Below, piece by piece: positions 6,609 to 20,311 of a stretch of 24,752 bases of DNA. Source of the DNA: Frankia sp. (GTDB taxonomy: Bacteria; Actinomycetota; Actinomycetes; Frankiales; Frankiaceae); the NCBI GenBank assembly GCA_019689615.1, contig JADGHD010000006.1:1-24752 (forward strand). The letters run 5' to 3'. The position numbers were made by a program, and so were the translations under genes. How positions within the stretch are numbered: the first letter of the stretch is position 1; each line of letters opens with the position of its first letter. Under the pieces are notes generated by a model, which saw only the letters and a program-made list of their open reading frames with translations, ran no database searches and had not been told where the DNA came from.

Positions 6609-7033
6609 TACCGGGCCCTCCTCGTGTTCCTCGTGCCACCCTGGCCACTAGCTGCCGGCGGGACGCTCTCGACCACGATCGTGATGTGGCTGGTCCGCTT
6701 CCGGATCCGGTAGGCCCGGCCCTGCGCCCGCGGCCGGATCCGCTTGAGCGTCGGGCCCTCGTTCACGTAGGCCTCCCCGATCCGCAGCGTGCTCGGGTCG
6801 AGGTTGTGGTTGTTCTCCGCGTTGGCCATCGCGCTGCGCACGACCTTGTAGACGTCCGTGCTCGCCGCCTGCGGGGCGAACGTCAGGATGTCCAGGGCCT
6901 CCTGCGCCGACCGGCCGCGGACCAGGTCGACGACCCGGCGGGCCTTGGTCGGGGACACCCGCACGTAGCGGGCGGTGGCCTTCGCGCCCGGCAGACCGGA
7001 GCGGGTGAGACCGTCGACGAGATCGTCAGCCAC
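6608..7033 (-). CDS. rplV: 50S ribosomal protein L22
   Basis: L22 lines the peptide exit tunnel with a beta-hairpin that contacts all 23S domains. The 141-residue product has the core GAKATARYVRVSPTKARRVV, RGRSAQEALDILTFAPQAAS, SAMANAENNHNLDPSTLRI and the hairpin-bearing KRIRPRAQGRAYRIRKRTSH, followed by a short Gly/Arg tail. The start is the GTG at 7031-7033 (MADDLVDGL), which overlaps the end of rpsS by 8 bases; longer in-frame options read through rpsS with no family similarity. No deletion of the macrolide-associated hairpin is visible. Confidence 0.95.
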   Translation of the reverse strand: MADDLVDGLTRSGLPGAKATARYVRVSPTKARRVVDLVRGRSAQEALDILTFAPQAASTDVYKVVRSAMANAENNHNLDPSTLRIGEAYVNEGPTLKRIRPRAQGRAYRIRKRTSHITIVVESVPPAASGQGGTRNTRRAR

Positions 7034-7307
7034 GGCGCGACCTCCGGTCCTCCTTGACGTGCCCACGGAAGGTCCTGGTCGGGGCGAACTCCCCGAGCTT
7101 GTGACCAACCATGCCCTCTGTGATGAACACCGGGACGTGCTTGCGGCCGTCGTGCACCGCGATGGTGTGGCCCAGCATGTCCGGGATGATCGTCGAGCGC
7201 CGCGACCACGTCTTGATGACGTGCTTGGTGCCCCTCTCGTTCTGCTCGTCCACCTTCTTGAGCAGGTGGTCGTCGACGAACGGGCCCTTCTTCAGGCTGC
7301 GTGGCAT
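7026..7307 (-). CDS. rpsS: 30S ribosomal protein S19
   Basis: S19 is located in the 30S head and contacts S13 and A-site tRNA. The 93-residue sequence is canonical: MPRSLKKGPFVDDHLLKKV, then TWSRRSTIIPDMLGHTIAVH, HVPVFITEGMVGHKLGEFAP and TRTFRGHVKED. The ATG (7305-7307) is preceded by a purine-rich AGGGAGGAGGAG ribosome-binding site, one of the strongest in this window. It lies 92 bases after rplB, the widest gap inside the S10 cluster. Confidence 0.97.
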   Translation of the reverse strand: MPRSLKKGPFVDDHLLKKVDEQNERGTKHVIKTWSRRSTIIPDMLGHTIAVHDGRKHVPVFITEGMVGHKLGEFAPTRTFRGHVKEDRRSRRG

Positions 7308-7399
7308 GTGTCTCCTCCTCCCTGCTCAGTGGTTGGAACGGCGACTGACTGGGCTGCTGGCGGCCGGGGCGGCGGGCCCGGTGCAGATCCGGCCGGCCA

Positions 7400-8233
7400 T
7401 CACCGCCGCCTCGCCTTCTTCCGGTCCCTGACGATCAGCTTGTCACTGGCCTTGCGCGTGGCCCTGGTCCGCCCCTCGGGGCGGCCCTTCGGGTTCACCG
7501 GGTGGCGACCACCGGAGGTCTTGCCCTCACCACCACCGTGCGGGTGGTCGACCGGGTTCATGGCGACGCCTCGGACGGTCGGCCGGCGGCCCTTCCAGCG
7601 CATCCGGCCGGCCTTGCCCCAGTTGATGTTGCTCTGCTCGGCGTTGCCGACCTCGCCGACGGTCGCCCGGCAGCGCGCGTCGACGTTGCGGATCTCCCCG
7701 GAGGGCATCCGCAGCTGGGCGTACGGGCCGTCCTTGGCGACCAGTTGCACGCTGGCCCCGGCGCTGCGGGCGATCTTCGCCCCGCCACCCGGCTTCAGCT
7801 CGATGGCGTGGACCACGGTGCCGGTCGGGATGTTGCGCAGCGGCAGCGCGTTGCCCGGCTTGATGTCGGCCCCGGGGCCGGAGAGCACGACGTCGCCCTG
7901 GCTCAGCCGGACCGGGGCGATGATGTAGCGCTTCTCGCCGTCGGCGTAGTGCAGCAGCGCGATCCGCGCGGTCCGGTTCGGGTCGTACTCGATGTGCGCG
8001 ACCTTCGCCGGCACGCCGTCCTTGTCCCGGCGGAAGTCGATGACCCGGTAGGCGCGCTTGTGGCCACCGCCCTGGTGCCGGGCCGTGATCCGGCCGTGGG
8101 CGTTGCGGCCACCCTTGGAGTGCAGCGGGCGGACCAGGGACTTCTCCGGGTGGTCGCGGGTGATCTCGACGAAGTCGGCCACGCTCGCGCCGCGACGCCC
8201 CGGGGTCGTCGGCTTGTACCTACGGATTCCCAT
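7400..8233 (-). CDS. rplB: 50S ribosomal protein L2
   Basis: L2 is required for subunit association and lies next to the peptidyl-transferase centre. The 277-residue length is typical. Recognisable blocks are MGIRRYKPTTPGRRG, SLVRPLHSKGGRNAHGRITA, the ARHQGGGHKRAYRVIDFRR region, and the C-terminal VDHPHGGGEGKTSGGRHP at about 228-245 with His230, the counterpart of the E. coli histidine implicated in peptidyl transfer. The ATG (8231-8233) is 20 bases after the rplW stop. Confidence 0.98.
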   Translation of the reverse strand: MGIRRYKPTTPGRRGASVADFVEITRDHPEKSLVRPLHSKGGRNAHGRITARHQGGGHKRAYRVIDFRRDKDGVPAKVAHIEYDPNRTARIALLHYADGEKRYIIAPVRLSQGDVVLSGPGADIKPGNALPLRNIPTGTVVHAIELKPGGGAKIARSAGASVQLVAKDGPYAQLRMPSGEIRNVDARCRATVGEVGNAEQSNINWGKAGRMRWKGRRPTVRGVAMNPVDHPHGGGEGKTSGGRHPVNPKGRPEGRTRATRKASDKLIVRDRKKARRR

Positions 8234-8253
8234 GATCTAGTCCAGTTCCCTCG

Positions 8254-8550
8254 TCACGCGCCGGGGCCACCGAAGATCTCGATGGAGTCGCCAGGGGCGA
8301 GGCTGACCATCGCCCGCTTGGTGGACGGCCGCTGGCCCCAGCCGTGCCGCGTCCGCTTGCGCTTGCCTGGCCGGTTCGACGTGTTCACGTTCAGCACCCG
8401 GACGTTGAAGATCTGCTGGATCGCGTACTTGATCTGCGTCTTGTTCGCGTCCGGATGGACGATGAACGTGTAGACGTTCTCGTCGAGCAGGCCGTAGCTC
8501 TTCTCCGAGACGACCGGCCTGATGATGATGTCGCGCGGGTCGGGGATCAC
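8254..8550 (-). CDS. rplW: 50S ribosomal protein L23
   Basis: L23 sits at the exit of the peptide tunnel and is the main docking point for trigger factor and SRP. The 98-residue protein has IPDPRDIIIRPVVSEKSYGL at the N terminus, the TFIVHPDANKTQIKYAIQQI helix and the basic loop NRPGKRKRTRHGWGQRP. The GTG start (8548-8550) overlaps the rplD stop in a four-base GTGA, implying coupled translation. Confidence 0.97.
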   Translation of the reverse strand: MIPDPRDIIIRPVVSEKSYGLLDENVYTFIVHPDANKTQIKYAIQQIFNVRVLNVNTSNRPGKRKRTRHGWGQRPSTKRAMVSLAPGDSIEIFGGPGA

Positions 8551-9257
8551 GCGCTCTCCTCCTCGCCCTGCTCGCCACCGGCCGTCGCCCCGGCCGCGCC
8601 GCGGTTCACGAACGCCGCCAGCGCCGCCTCGGTGAACACGACGTCGTCGCTGACCAGCACGTCGTAGGTGTTCAGCTGGCCCGGGTCGATCACGTGCACG
8701 TTCGGCAGGTTGCGCACGCTCTTCCAGGCCAGCTCCTCGCTGTTGCGCAGCGCGACCACGAGGATGCGCGGGCTGTCGGTGATGGCCGACAGCACCGAGC
8801 TCGCCGCCTTCGTCGACGGGACCTCACCCTCGACGAAGGCCGAGACCACGTGCACCCGGCCGTTACGGGCCCGGTCGGACAGCGCGCCGCGCAGCGCGGC
8901 GGCCTTCATCTTCTTCGGGGTCCGCTGGTCGTACCTGCGCGGCGTCGGGCCGTGCACGGTGCCACCGCCGGTGAACTGCGGGGCGCGCAGCGAGCCCTGG
9001 CGGGCCCGGCCGGTGCCCTTCTGCCGGTACGGCTTGCGACCGCCACCGCGCACCTCACCGCGGGTCTTGGTGTCGTGCGTGCCCTGCCGGGCCGCCGCCT
9101 GCTGGGCCACCACGACCTGGTGGATCAGCGGCACGTTCACCTGGACGTCGAAGATCTCGCCAGGAAGCTCGACGGTCCCCGCCTCGCCGCCGCCGGGCGT
9201 GCGCACCGCGACGGTGCGGGTCTCGCCGGCACGGTTCTTGCGGAACGTCGTGGTCAT
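8547..9257 (-). CDS. rplD: 50S ribosomal protein L4
   Basis: L4 binds 23S rRNA, narrows the peptide exit tunnel with its extended loop, and in E. coli represses the S10 operon through its leader. The 236-residue product has the loop motif RGGGRKPYRQKGTGRARQGS (about residues 70-90) and GTVHGPTPRRYDQRTPKK, followed by the Rossmann-like body. The last 20 residues are Ala/Gly/Glu-rich and probably disordered. The ATG (9255-9257) overlaps the rplC stop in an ATGA. No change is visible in the tunnel loop that would suggest macrolide resistance. Confidence 0.97.
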   Translation of the reverse strand: MTTTFRKNRAGETRTVAVRTPGGGEAGTVELPGEIFDVQVNVPLIHQVVVAQQAAARQGTHDTKTRGEVRGGGRKPYRQKGTGRARQGSLRAPQFTGGGTVHGPTPRRYDQRTPKKMKAAALRGALSDRARNGRVHVVSAFVEGEVPSTKAASSVLSAITDSPRILVVALRNSEELAWKSVRNLPNVHVIDPGQLNTYDVLVSDDVVFTEAALAAFVNRGAAGATAGGEQGEEESA

Positions 9258-9952
9258 GCCGACACCTCAGCCTTCTCCACGCTCGCCGGCTGGAAGTCCG
9301 CCGGCGCCGGCCGCTTGGCGGCGCTGCGCACGAAGACCAGACCGCCGTTGGCACCGGGAACAGCGCCCTTGATCAGCAGCAGGTTCCGCTCGCGGTCGAC
9401 CGCGTGCACGGTCAGGCCGGAGACGGTGACCCGCTCGTTGCCCATCCGGCCAGCCATCCGCAGGCCCTTGAACACGCGGCCCGGGGTGGCGCAGCCGCCG
9501 ACCGAACCGGGCGAGCGGTGCTTGCGCTCGACACCGTGGCCGGCGCCGAGGCCGCGGAAGTTGTGCCGCTTCATGACACCGGCGAAGCCCTTGCCCTTGG
9601 AGGTGCCGGTGACGTCGACGATCGTGCCGGGCTCGAAGATCGAGCTGTCCAGCTCCAGCCCGGGCCGGTAGTTCGTGGCGTCGGCGGTCCGCAGCTCGGC
9701 CAGGTGGCGGCGCGGAGTCACGCCGGCGCGAGCGAAGTGCCCGCGGGTCGGCTTGTTGACCTTGCGCGGGTCGATCTCGCCGTAACCGAGCTGAACGGCC
9801 GAGTACCCGTCGGTCTCCGGGCTCTTGACCTGAGTCACGACGTTTGGCCCGGCCTGGATCACGGTGATCGGAACGACGCGGTTCTGCGCGTCCCAGACCT
9901 GGGTCATCCCGAGCTTGGTACCCAGGAGCCCTCGGTAGTTGCGGTTGAGCAT
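9254..9952 (-). CDS. rplC: 50S ribosomal protein L3
   Basis: L3 is an early 50S assembly protein whose loop reaches the peptidyl-transferase centre. The 232-residue protein starts MLNRNYRGLLGTKLGMTQVW and has GTSKGKGFAGVMKRHNFRG (about 116-134), HRSPGSVGGCATPGRVFKGL (145-164) and MAGRMGNERVTV, all diagnostic. The ATG at 9950-9952 lies 18 bases after the rpsJ stop. The C terminus (AKRPAPADFQPASVEKAEVSA) is a short extension. Confidence 0.97.
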   Translation of the reverse strand: MLNRNYRGLLGTKLGMTQVWDAQNRVVPITVIQAGPNVVTQVKSPETDGYSAVQLGYGEIDPRKVNKPTRGHFARAGVTPRRHLAELRTADATNYRPGLELDSSIFEPGTIVDVTGTSKGKGFAGVMKRHNFRGLGAGHGVERKHRSPGSVGGCATPGRVFKGLRMAGRMGNERVTVSGLTVHAVDRERNLLLIKGAVPGANGGLVFVRSAAKRPAPADFQPASVEKAEVSA

Positions 9953-9970
9953 GGCTGCGCCCGGCCCCTC

Positions 9971-10279
9971 TTACAGCTTGATCTCGATGTCGACGCCGGC
10001 GGGAAGATCGAGACGCATCAACGAGTCGACCGTCTTGGGCGTCGGGTCAAGGATGTCGATGAGCCGCTTGTGCGTACGCATCTCGAAGTGCTCGCGGCTG
10101 TCCTTGTACTTGTGCGGCGACCGGATGACGCAGTAGATGTTCTTCTCCGTCGGCAGCGGCACCGGACCCGCGACCTGGGCTCCGGTCCGGGTCACGGTCT
10201 CGACGATCTTGCGCGCCGAGCTGTCGATGACCTCGTGGTCATAGGCCTTGAGCCGGATGCGGATCTTCTGTGCCGCCAT
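9971..10279 (-). CDS. rpsJ: 30S ribosomal protein S10 (NusE)
   Basis: S10 is a 30S head protein that also acts in transcription antitermination as NusE, linking NusB and NusG to the ribosome. The 102-residue sequence is canonical: MAAQKIRIRLKAYDHEVIDS, GPVPLPTEKNIYCVIRSPHK, SREHFEMRTHKRLIDI and DLPAGVDIEIKL. The ATG (10277-10279) has an AGGCGAAG purine stretch upstream. It is the first gene of the S10 cluster, behind a 247-base structured leader. Confidence 0.98.
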   Translation of the reverse strand: MAAQKIRIRLKAYDHEVIDSSARKIVETVTRTGAQVAGPVPLPTEKNIYCVIRSPHKYKDSREHFEMRTHKRLIDILDPTPKTVDSLMRLDLPAGVDIEIKL

Positions 10280-10475
10280 GGTGGGCTTCGCCTGTCCTGT
10301 CTGTCTCGTCGCCCCCGGTACCGCGACCGGGCTGCCGCCTTCTTGCCTGCTGGGCCGCGCCGGTCTCCGGGCGTACCGCTTCCTTCACCGGCCCGGGGTA
10401 CCGGGCCGGAAACGTCCGTGCTGGCCGCCACGGGCACGCGGCCCGCGCGGCCGGGATGGCCACCGAGGTGCCGGC
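10280..10475 (-). promoter_or_regulatory. rpsJ (S10 operon) leader region
   Basis: Between the tuf terminator and rpsJ lie about 196 bases that must hold the S10 5' leader if the operon starts here. The notable element is a perfect stem, 10388-10396 (CCGGCCCGG) with 10401-10409 (CCGGGCCGG), around a 4-base GGTA loop. In E. coli L4 represses this operon through the leader; similarity of mechanism here is unproven. No clear -35/-10 pair was found. Confidence 0.4.
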
Positions 10476-10516
10476 GGGCGGCGGAGCCGGGAGCCGTGGC
10501 TCCGGCCCCGCCGCCC
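10476..10516 (-). terminator. Terminator downstream of tuf
   Basis: Bases 10476-10495 pair with 10498-10516 in a long GC-rich stem: nine perfect pairs at the base (GGGCGGCGG/CCGCCGCCC), an interior irregularity, then CCGG and GAGC/GCTC pairs with a small loop. It begins about 10 bases after the tuf stop codon in the transcript. It is the best candidate for the end of the str operon. Confidence 0.65.
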
Positions 10517-10526
10517 GTCGCGGGAC

Positions 10527-11720
<1,194 letters not shown>

Positions 11721-11794
11721 GGGTGTCCCTCCAAGGACGGGTGGTGTCGTGCGGTGTGTGGCCTACTGGTGGCTGCTATGGCGGGACTGCCCCG

Positions 11795-13888
<2,094 letters not shown>

Positions 13889-13894
13889 GACAGG

Positions 13895-14365
13895 TCACCA
13901 GCGGTAGTGGGCGAAAGCCTTGTTGGACTCCGCCATCTTGTGGGTATCCTCCCGGCGCTTAACGCTCGCGCCGAGACCGTTGCTCGCGTCGATCAGCTCG
14001 TTCATGAGCCGCTCGGTCATCGTCTTCTCACGCCGGGCCCGGGCGTAGCCCACCAGCCAGCGCAGCGCCAGCGTGGTGCTGCGGCTGGCGCGCACCTCGA
14101 CCGGCACCTGGTAGGTCGCGCCACCGACCCGGCGGCTGCGGACCTCCAGGGTCGGCTTGACGTTGTCCAGCGCGCGCTTGAGCGTGACGACGGGGTCGTT
14201 GCCGGTCTTCTCACGGGCGCCCTCGAGCGCGCCGTAGACGATCCGCTCGGCGACCGACTTCTTGCCGTTGAGCAGCACCTTGTTAATCAAGGCGGTCACC
14301 AGCGGCGACCCGTACACCGGGTCGACCGCGACGGTGTGCTTGGGAGCGGGCCCCTTGCGCGGCAT
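13895..14365 (-). CDS. rpsG: 30S ribosomal protein S7
   Basis: S7 nucleates assembly of the 30S head and contacts E-site tRNA. The 156-residue protein starts MPRKGPAPKHTVAVDPVYGS and has LINKVLLNGKKSVAERIVYG, the beta-hairpin region RRVGGATYQVPVEVRASR, and the C-terminal RREDTHKMAESNKAFAHYRW. The ATG (14363-14365) shares one base with the rpsL TGA and is preceded by AGGAGAAGGG within the rpsL 3' end, so the pair is translationally coupled. Confidence 0.98.
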   Translation of the reverse strand: MPRKGPAPKHTVAVDPVYGSPLVTALINKVLLNGKKSVAERIVYGALEGAREKTGNDPVVTLKRALDNVKPTLEVRSRRVGGATYQVPVEVRASRSTTLALRWLVGYARARREKTMTERLMNELIDASNGLGASVKRREDTHKMAESNKAFAHYRW

Positions 14366-14739
14366 CAGCCCTTCTCCTTCTTCGCGCCGTAGCGGCTGCG
14401 GGCCTGCTTACGGTTGCGCACGCCCTGGGTGTCCAGAGCGCCGCGCACGATCTTGTAACGAACGCCCGGGAGGTCCTTCACTCGGCCGCCCCGGACCAGG
14501 ACCATCGAGTGCTCCTGGAGGTTGTGGCCGACGCCCGGGATGTAGGCGGTGACCTCGATGCCGCTGGACAGCCGGACCCGGGCGACCTTGCGCAGCGCCG
14601 AGTTCGGCTTCTTCGGGGTCGTGGTGTAGACGCGGGTGCACACACCCCGACGCTGCGGGCTTCCCTTGAGGGCAGGGGTCTTGGTCTTCTCGACCTTGTC
14701 CTGCCGGCCCTTGCGGACCAGCTGCTGGATCGTGGGCAA
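14365..14739 (-). CDS. rpsL: 30S ribosomal protein S12
   Basis: S12 monitors codon-anticodon pairing in the decoding centre and is the classic streptomycin target protein. The 124-residue product starts at a TTG (14737-14739; first residues (M)PTIQQLVRKG), chosen because family homology starts exactly there and a GGAACGGAG purine stretch lies just upstream; the frame is open for 77 more codons upstream without similarity. Lys43 (TPKKPNS) and Lys88 (GGRVKDLPG), the positions changed in streptomycin-resistant strains, are both wild type, as is Asp89, which is methylthiolated in many bacteria. It heads the str operon. Confidence 0.97.
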   Translation of the reverse strand: MPTIQQLVRKGRQDKVEKTKTPALKGSPQRRGVCTRVYTTTPKKPNSALRKVARVRLSSGIEVTAYIPGVGHNLQEHSMVLVRGGRVKDLPGVRYKIVRGALDTQGVRNRKQARSRYGAKKEKG

Positions 14740-15124
14740 CGCCGCTCCGTTCCTCTTCCAACTCGTGGTGCTGCTGTTCTGCGTCTGCCTGGCGGCCAGA
14801 CCGTCCCGGGCCCGAAGCCCCAGCCAGCGGGGTGGGGCTCCGACCCACGCGGTCGGGCGTGTCGCGCCTGCCAGCACCCATCGGCGCATGCCGATTCGTC
14901 CTGAGAGGAGCGCGCCTGCCCGGCACTGGCCGCTCCGCCGGGCACCGCTACGCGGCTCCCAGCGGAGCAATGACCGACACGGGCCCGACTGTCGCCGACG
15001 GCGCCAACCCGCCGGCTCAAGCTTCGCCGCTGCCCGGGGATACCCCAGACCGGGGTCACCCGCGCGCCGCGTTGCTACGCGTCAGTCTGGCGCCACAGCG
15101 CCGCATCGGGGCGCAGGACACACG

Positions 15125-15145
15125 CCAGAGTCACGTGGACTCTGG
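15125..15145. repeat. Perfect inverted repeat near candidate rpsL start site
   Basis: CCAGAGTC (15125-15132) and GACTCTGG (15138-15145) form a perfect 8-bp dyad around ACGTG. It lies just downstream of the candidate rpsL -10 element on the minus strand, where it could be an operator or an early leader hairpin. Confidence 0.55.
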
Positions 15146-15157
15146 CCACAGGTCGCA

Positions 15158-15188
15158 ACACTACTCCACGCCCACGTCAAGTGTCGAA
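15158..15188 (-). promoter_or_regulatory. Candidate rpsL (str operon) promoter
   Basis: On the minus strand a TAGTGT (15163-15158) resembles an actinobacterial -10 element. Upstream of it are TTGACG (15180-15175, spacing only 11) and TTCGAC (15188-15183, spacing 19). Neither spacing is ideal, so the element is a candidate only. The local base composition is less GC-rich than its surroundings, which fits a promoter. Confidence 0.3.
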
Positions 15189-15316
15189 CCGGGTCCCCAG
15201 CGCGCCCACGGCTCTATGAGAGCCGCCCGCCGGACGCTGCGGAGGAGGCGCCTCGCCTGCCTCCTCCCGGATCCGGTGACCCGGTCCGCCCGTCACCGTT
15301 GACGTGTTCGGGGATT

Positions 15317-15337
15317 CCAGGGGGCCGAACCCCCTGG
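15317..15337. repeat. 8-bp hairpin in rpsL-mug region
   Basis: CCAGGGGG (15317-15324) pairs perfectly with CCCCCTGG (15330-15337) around a 5-base CCGAA loop. A second stem, GCTGACC/GGTCAGC with a GCGA tetraloop, follows at 15361-15378. Both lie upstream of mug and upstream of the candidate rpsL promoter; strand of action is unknown. Confidence 0.45.
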
Positions 15338-15596
15338 GCGGTCGGCACCGGCCCCGCTTGGCTGACCGCGAGGTCAGCGTCCGGTGTCGGCCACCCCATG
15401 CTGGCTGTGGGGCCAGCGACCCGTCGCCACTGCCACCTCGAACGGACCCGCACCTGAACGAATCCGGCGGCAGTGGCCCCGCGGCTGCTCATTCTGCCGC
15501 TCTGGCAGGCTCGACGGGAGCGAAACAGCAAGGTTCGCGGCAAAGTTGCGCGACTGTAACCCCGGTACCGCCCAATCAGCCACCCAGGGAGCACGC

Positions 15597-16220
15597 ATGG
15601 TGACCAGCAGCCCAGCACCGCCGACGAGCGCGGCCGGCGCGGCCGGTGACGCCGGCGCGGCCGCCGACCCGCGTCGCCGGCCGACCAGGGCGGAACTGCT
15701 GGCCGCCTACGGCAAGGCCGTGCCCGACCTGGTCGCCCCCGGGCTGAAGGTGCTGATCTGCGGGATCAACCCGTCGCTGGCCGCCGGGGCGACCGGGTTC
15801 CACTTCGGCGGCACCGCGAACCGGCTGTGGGCGACGCTGCACCGCGCCGGCTTCACCGACCGCCAGCTGCACCCGTCGGAGACCGACGAGCTGCTGGCCC
15901 GCGGCATCGGCATCACGAACATCGTCAACCGGGCCACCGCCCGTGCCGACGAGATCAGCGCCGACGAGATCCGGGCCGGCGTGGGCCGGCTGAAGGCCCT
16001 CGTGGAGCAGTACCAGCCCGCCTGGCTGGCGTTCCTGGGCCTGGGCGCCTACCGGACCGCGTTCGGGCAGAAGAAGGCGACCGTCGGCCGCCAGCCCGAC
16101 CACCTCGGCGACACCGGCGTCTGGCTGCTGCCGAATCCCAGCGGCCTCAACGCCCACTACACGCTGGACGCCTTGGTCGCCGCCTACCGCGAGCTCCATG
16201 TGGCCGCCTACGGCGGCTAG
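15597..16220 (+). CDS. mug: G:T/U mismatch-specific DNA glycosylase (Mug family)
   Basis: Mug-family enzymes remove uracil or ethenocytosine (and weakly thymine) opposite guanine, starting base-excision repair. The 207-residue protein has the two family active-site motifs: GINPS at 56-60, with Asn58 at the position of the catalytic Asn of E. coli Mug, and NPSGLN at 180-185, which inserts into the DNA. Between them ATGFHFGGTANRLW and AGFTDRQLHPSE also match E. coli Mug closely. An Ala/Pro-rich N-terminal extension of about 35 residues is extra. The ATG follows AGGGAG by a few bases. It is the only plus-strand gene here, convergent with rpoC and divergent from rpsL. Its stop codon falls at the junction of an adjacent duplication (16192-16246). 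Confidence 0.93.
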   Translation: MVTSSPAPPTSAAGAAGDAGAAADPRRRPTRAELLAAYGKAVPDLVAPGLKVLICGINPSLAAGATGFHFGGTANRLWATLHRAGFTDRQLHPSETDELLARGIGITNIVNRATARADEISADEIRAGVGRLKALVEQYQPAWLAFLGLGAYRTAFGQKKATVGRQPDHLGDTGVWLLPNPSGLNAHYTLDALVAAYRELHVAAYGG

Positions 16221-16246
16221 CTTCTATGAGGCCGCCTGCGGCGGCT
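16192..16246. repeat. Tandem 27/28-base duplication across the mug stop codon
   Basis: Unit 1 (16192-16218) and unit 2 (16219-16246) abut exactly. Each starts AGCT and ends with a 17-base block, GGCCGCCTaCGGCGGCT in unit 1 and GGCCGCCTgCGGCGGCT in unit 2; the middles differ by a few bases and one indel. The mug TAG (16218-16220) spans the junction. Each unit also contains a GCCGCC/GGCGGC inverted repeat. Confidence 0.75.
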
Positions 16247-16266
16247 GGGCTCGACGAGACCGCAAG

Positions 16267-16313
16267 ACGCCGAACGGCGGGCGCCCCGTGCTGGGACGCC
16301 CGCCGTTCGGCGT
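16267..16313. terminator. Bidirectional terminator between mug and rpoC
   Basis: Bases 16267-16283 and 16297-16313 are a perfect 17-bp inverted repeat around a 13-base centre that can add three more G:C pairs. It lies between convergent mug (stop at 16220) and rpoC (stop at 16321-16323), starting 8 bases after the rpoC end. Symmetry and location support a shared terminator for both transcripts. No long T-tract is present on either side. Confidence 0.8.
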
Positions 16314-16320
16314 TGGTGGA

Positions 16321-20211
<3,891 letters not shown>

Positions 20212-20271
20212 GACTGTCGCCTGCTCTCTCTTTCTCAGTCGGGACGCTCAGTCATTCGGTCACCGGTGCCG

Positions 20272-20304
20272 GCCTGCCCCGCCCGGGTCGCGGGCGGGGC
20301 AGGC
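20272..20304 (-). terminator. 14-bp hairpin between rpoB and rpoC
   Basis: Bases 20272-20285 (GCCTGCCCCGCCCG) pair perfectly with 20291-20304 around a 5-base loop. In the transcript the stem begins 7 bases after the rpoB stop. No U-tract follows, and rpoC must still be expressed, so this may be an attenuator, an RNase processing site or an mRNA-stabilising 3' structure rather than a full terminator. Confidence 0.6.
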
Positions 20305-20311
20305 ACACCCG

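Larger units (their letters stand above)
14740..15596. other. 857-base divergent region between rpsL and mug
   Basis: No convincing gene lies here; the open frames are shadows without a ribosome-binding site or recognisable product. As the space between divergent rpsL and mug it must carry both promoters. It is rich in hairpins: 14840-14856, 15125-15145, 15210-15224, 15241-15267, 15317-15337 and 15361-15378 (the last with a GCGA tetraloop). A candidate rpsL promoter lies at 15158-15188. No convincing mug promoter was found. If the rpsL candidate is right, the rpsL leader is about 410 bases. Confidence 0.6.

Noticed and set aside
14636..15457. A plus-strand frame of 273 codons starting within rpsL.
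   Set aside because: It begins antisense to rpsL, has no ribosome-binding site, and crosses the hairpin-rich region without any protein similarity.
15535..15560. A possible mug promoter (TTCGCG and TGTAAC-like hexamers) on the plus strand.
   Set aside because: Both hexamers match the consensus poorly and the spacing is not right, so it was not called.
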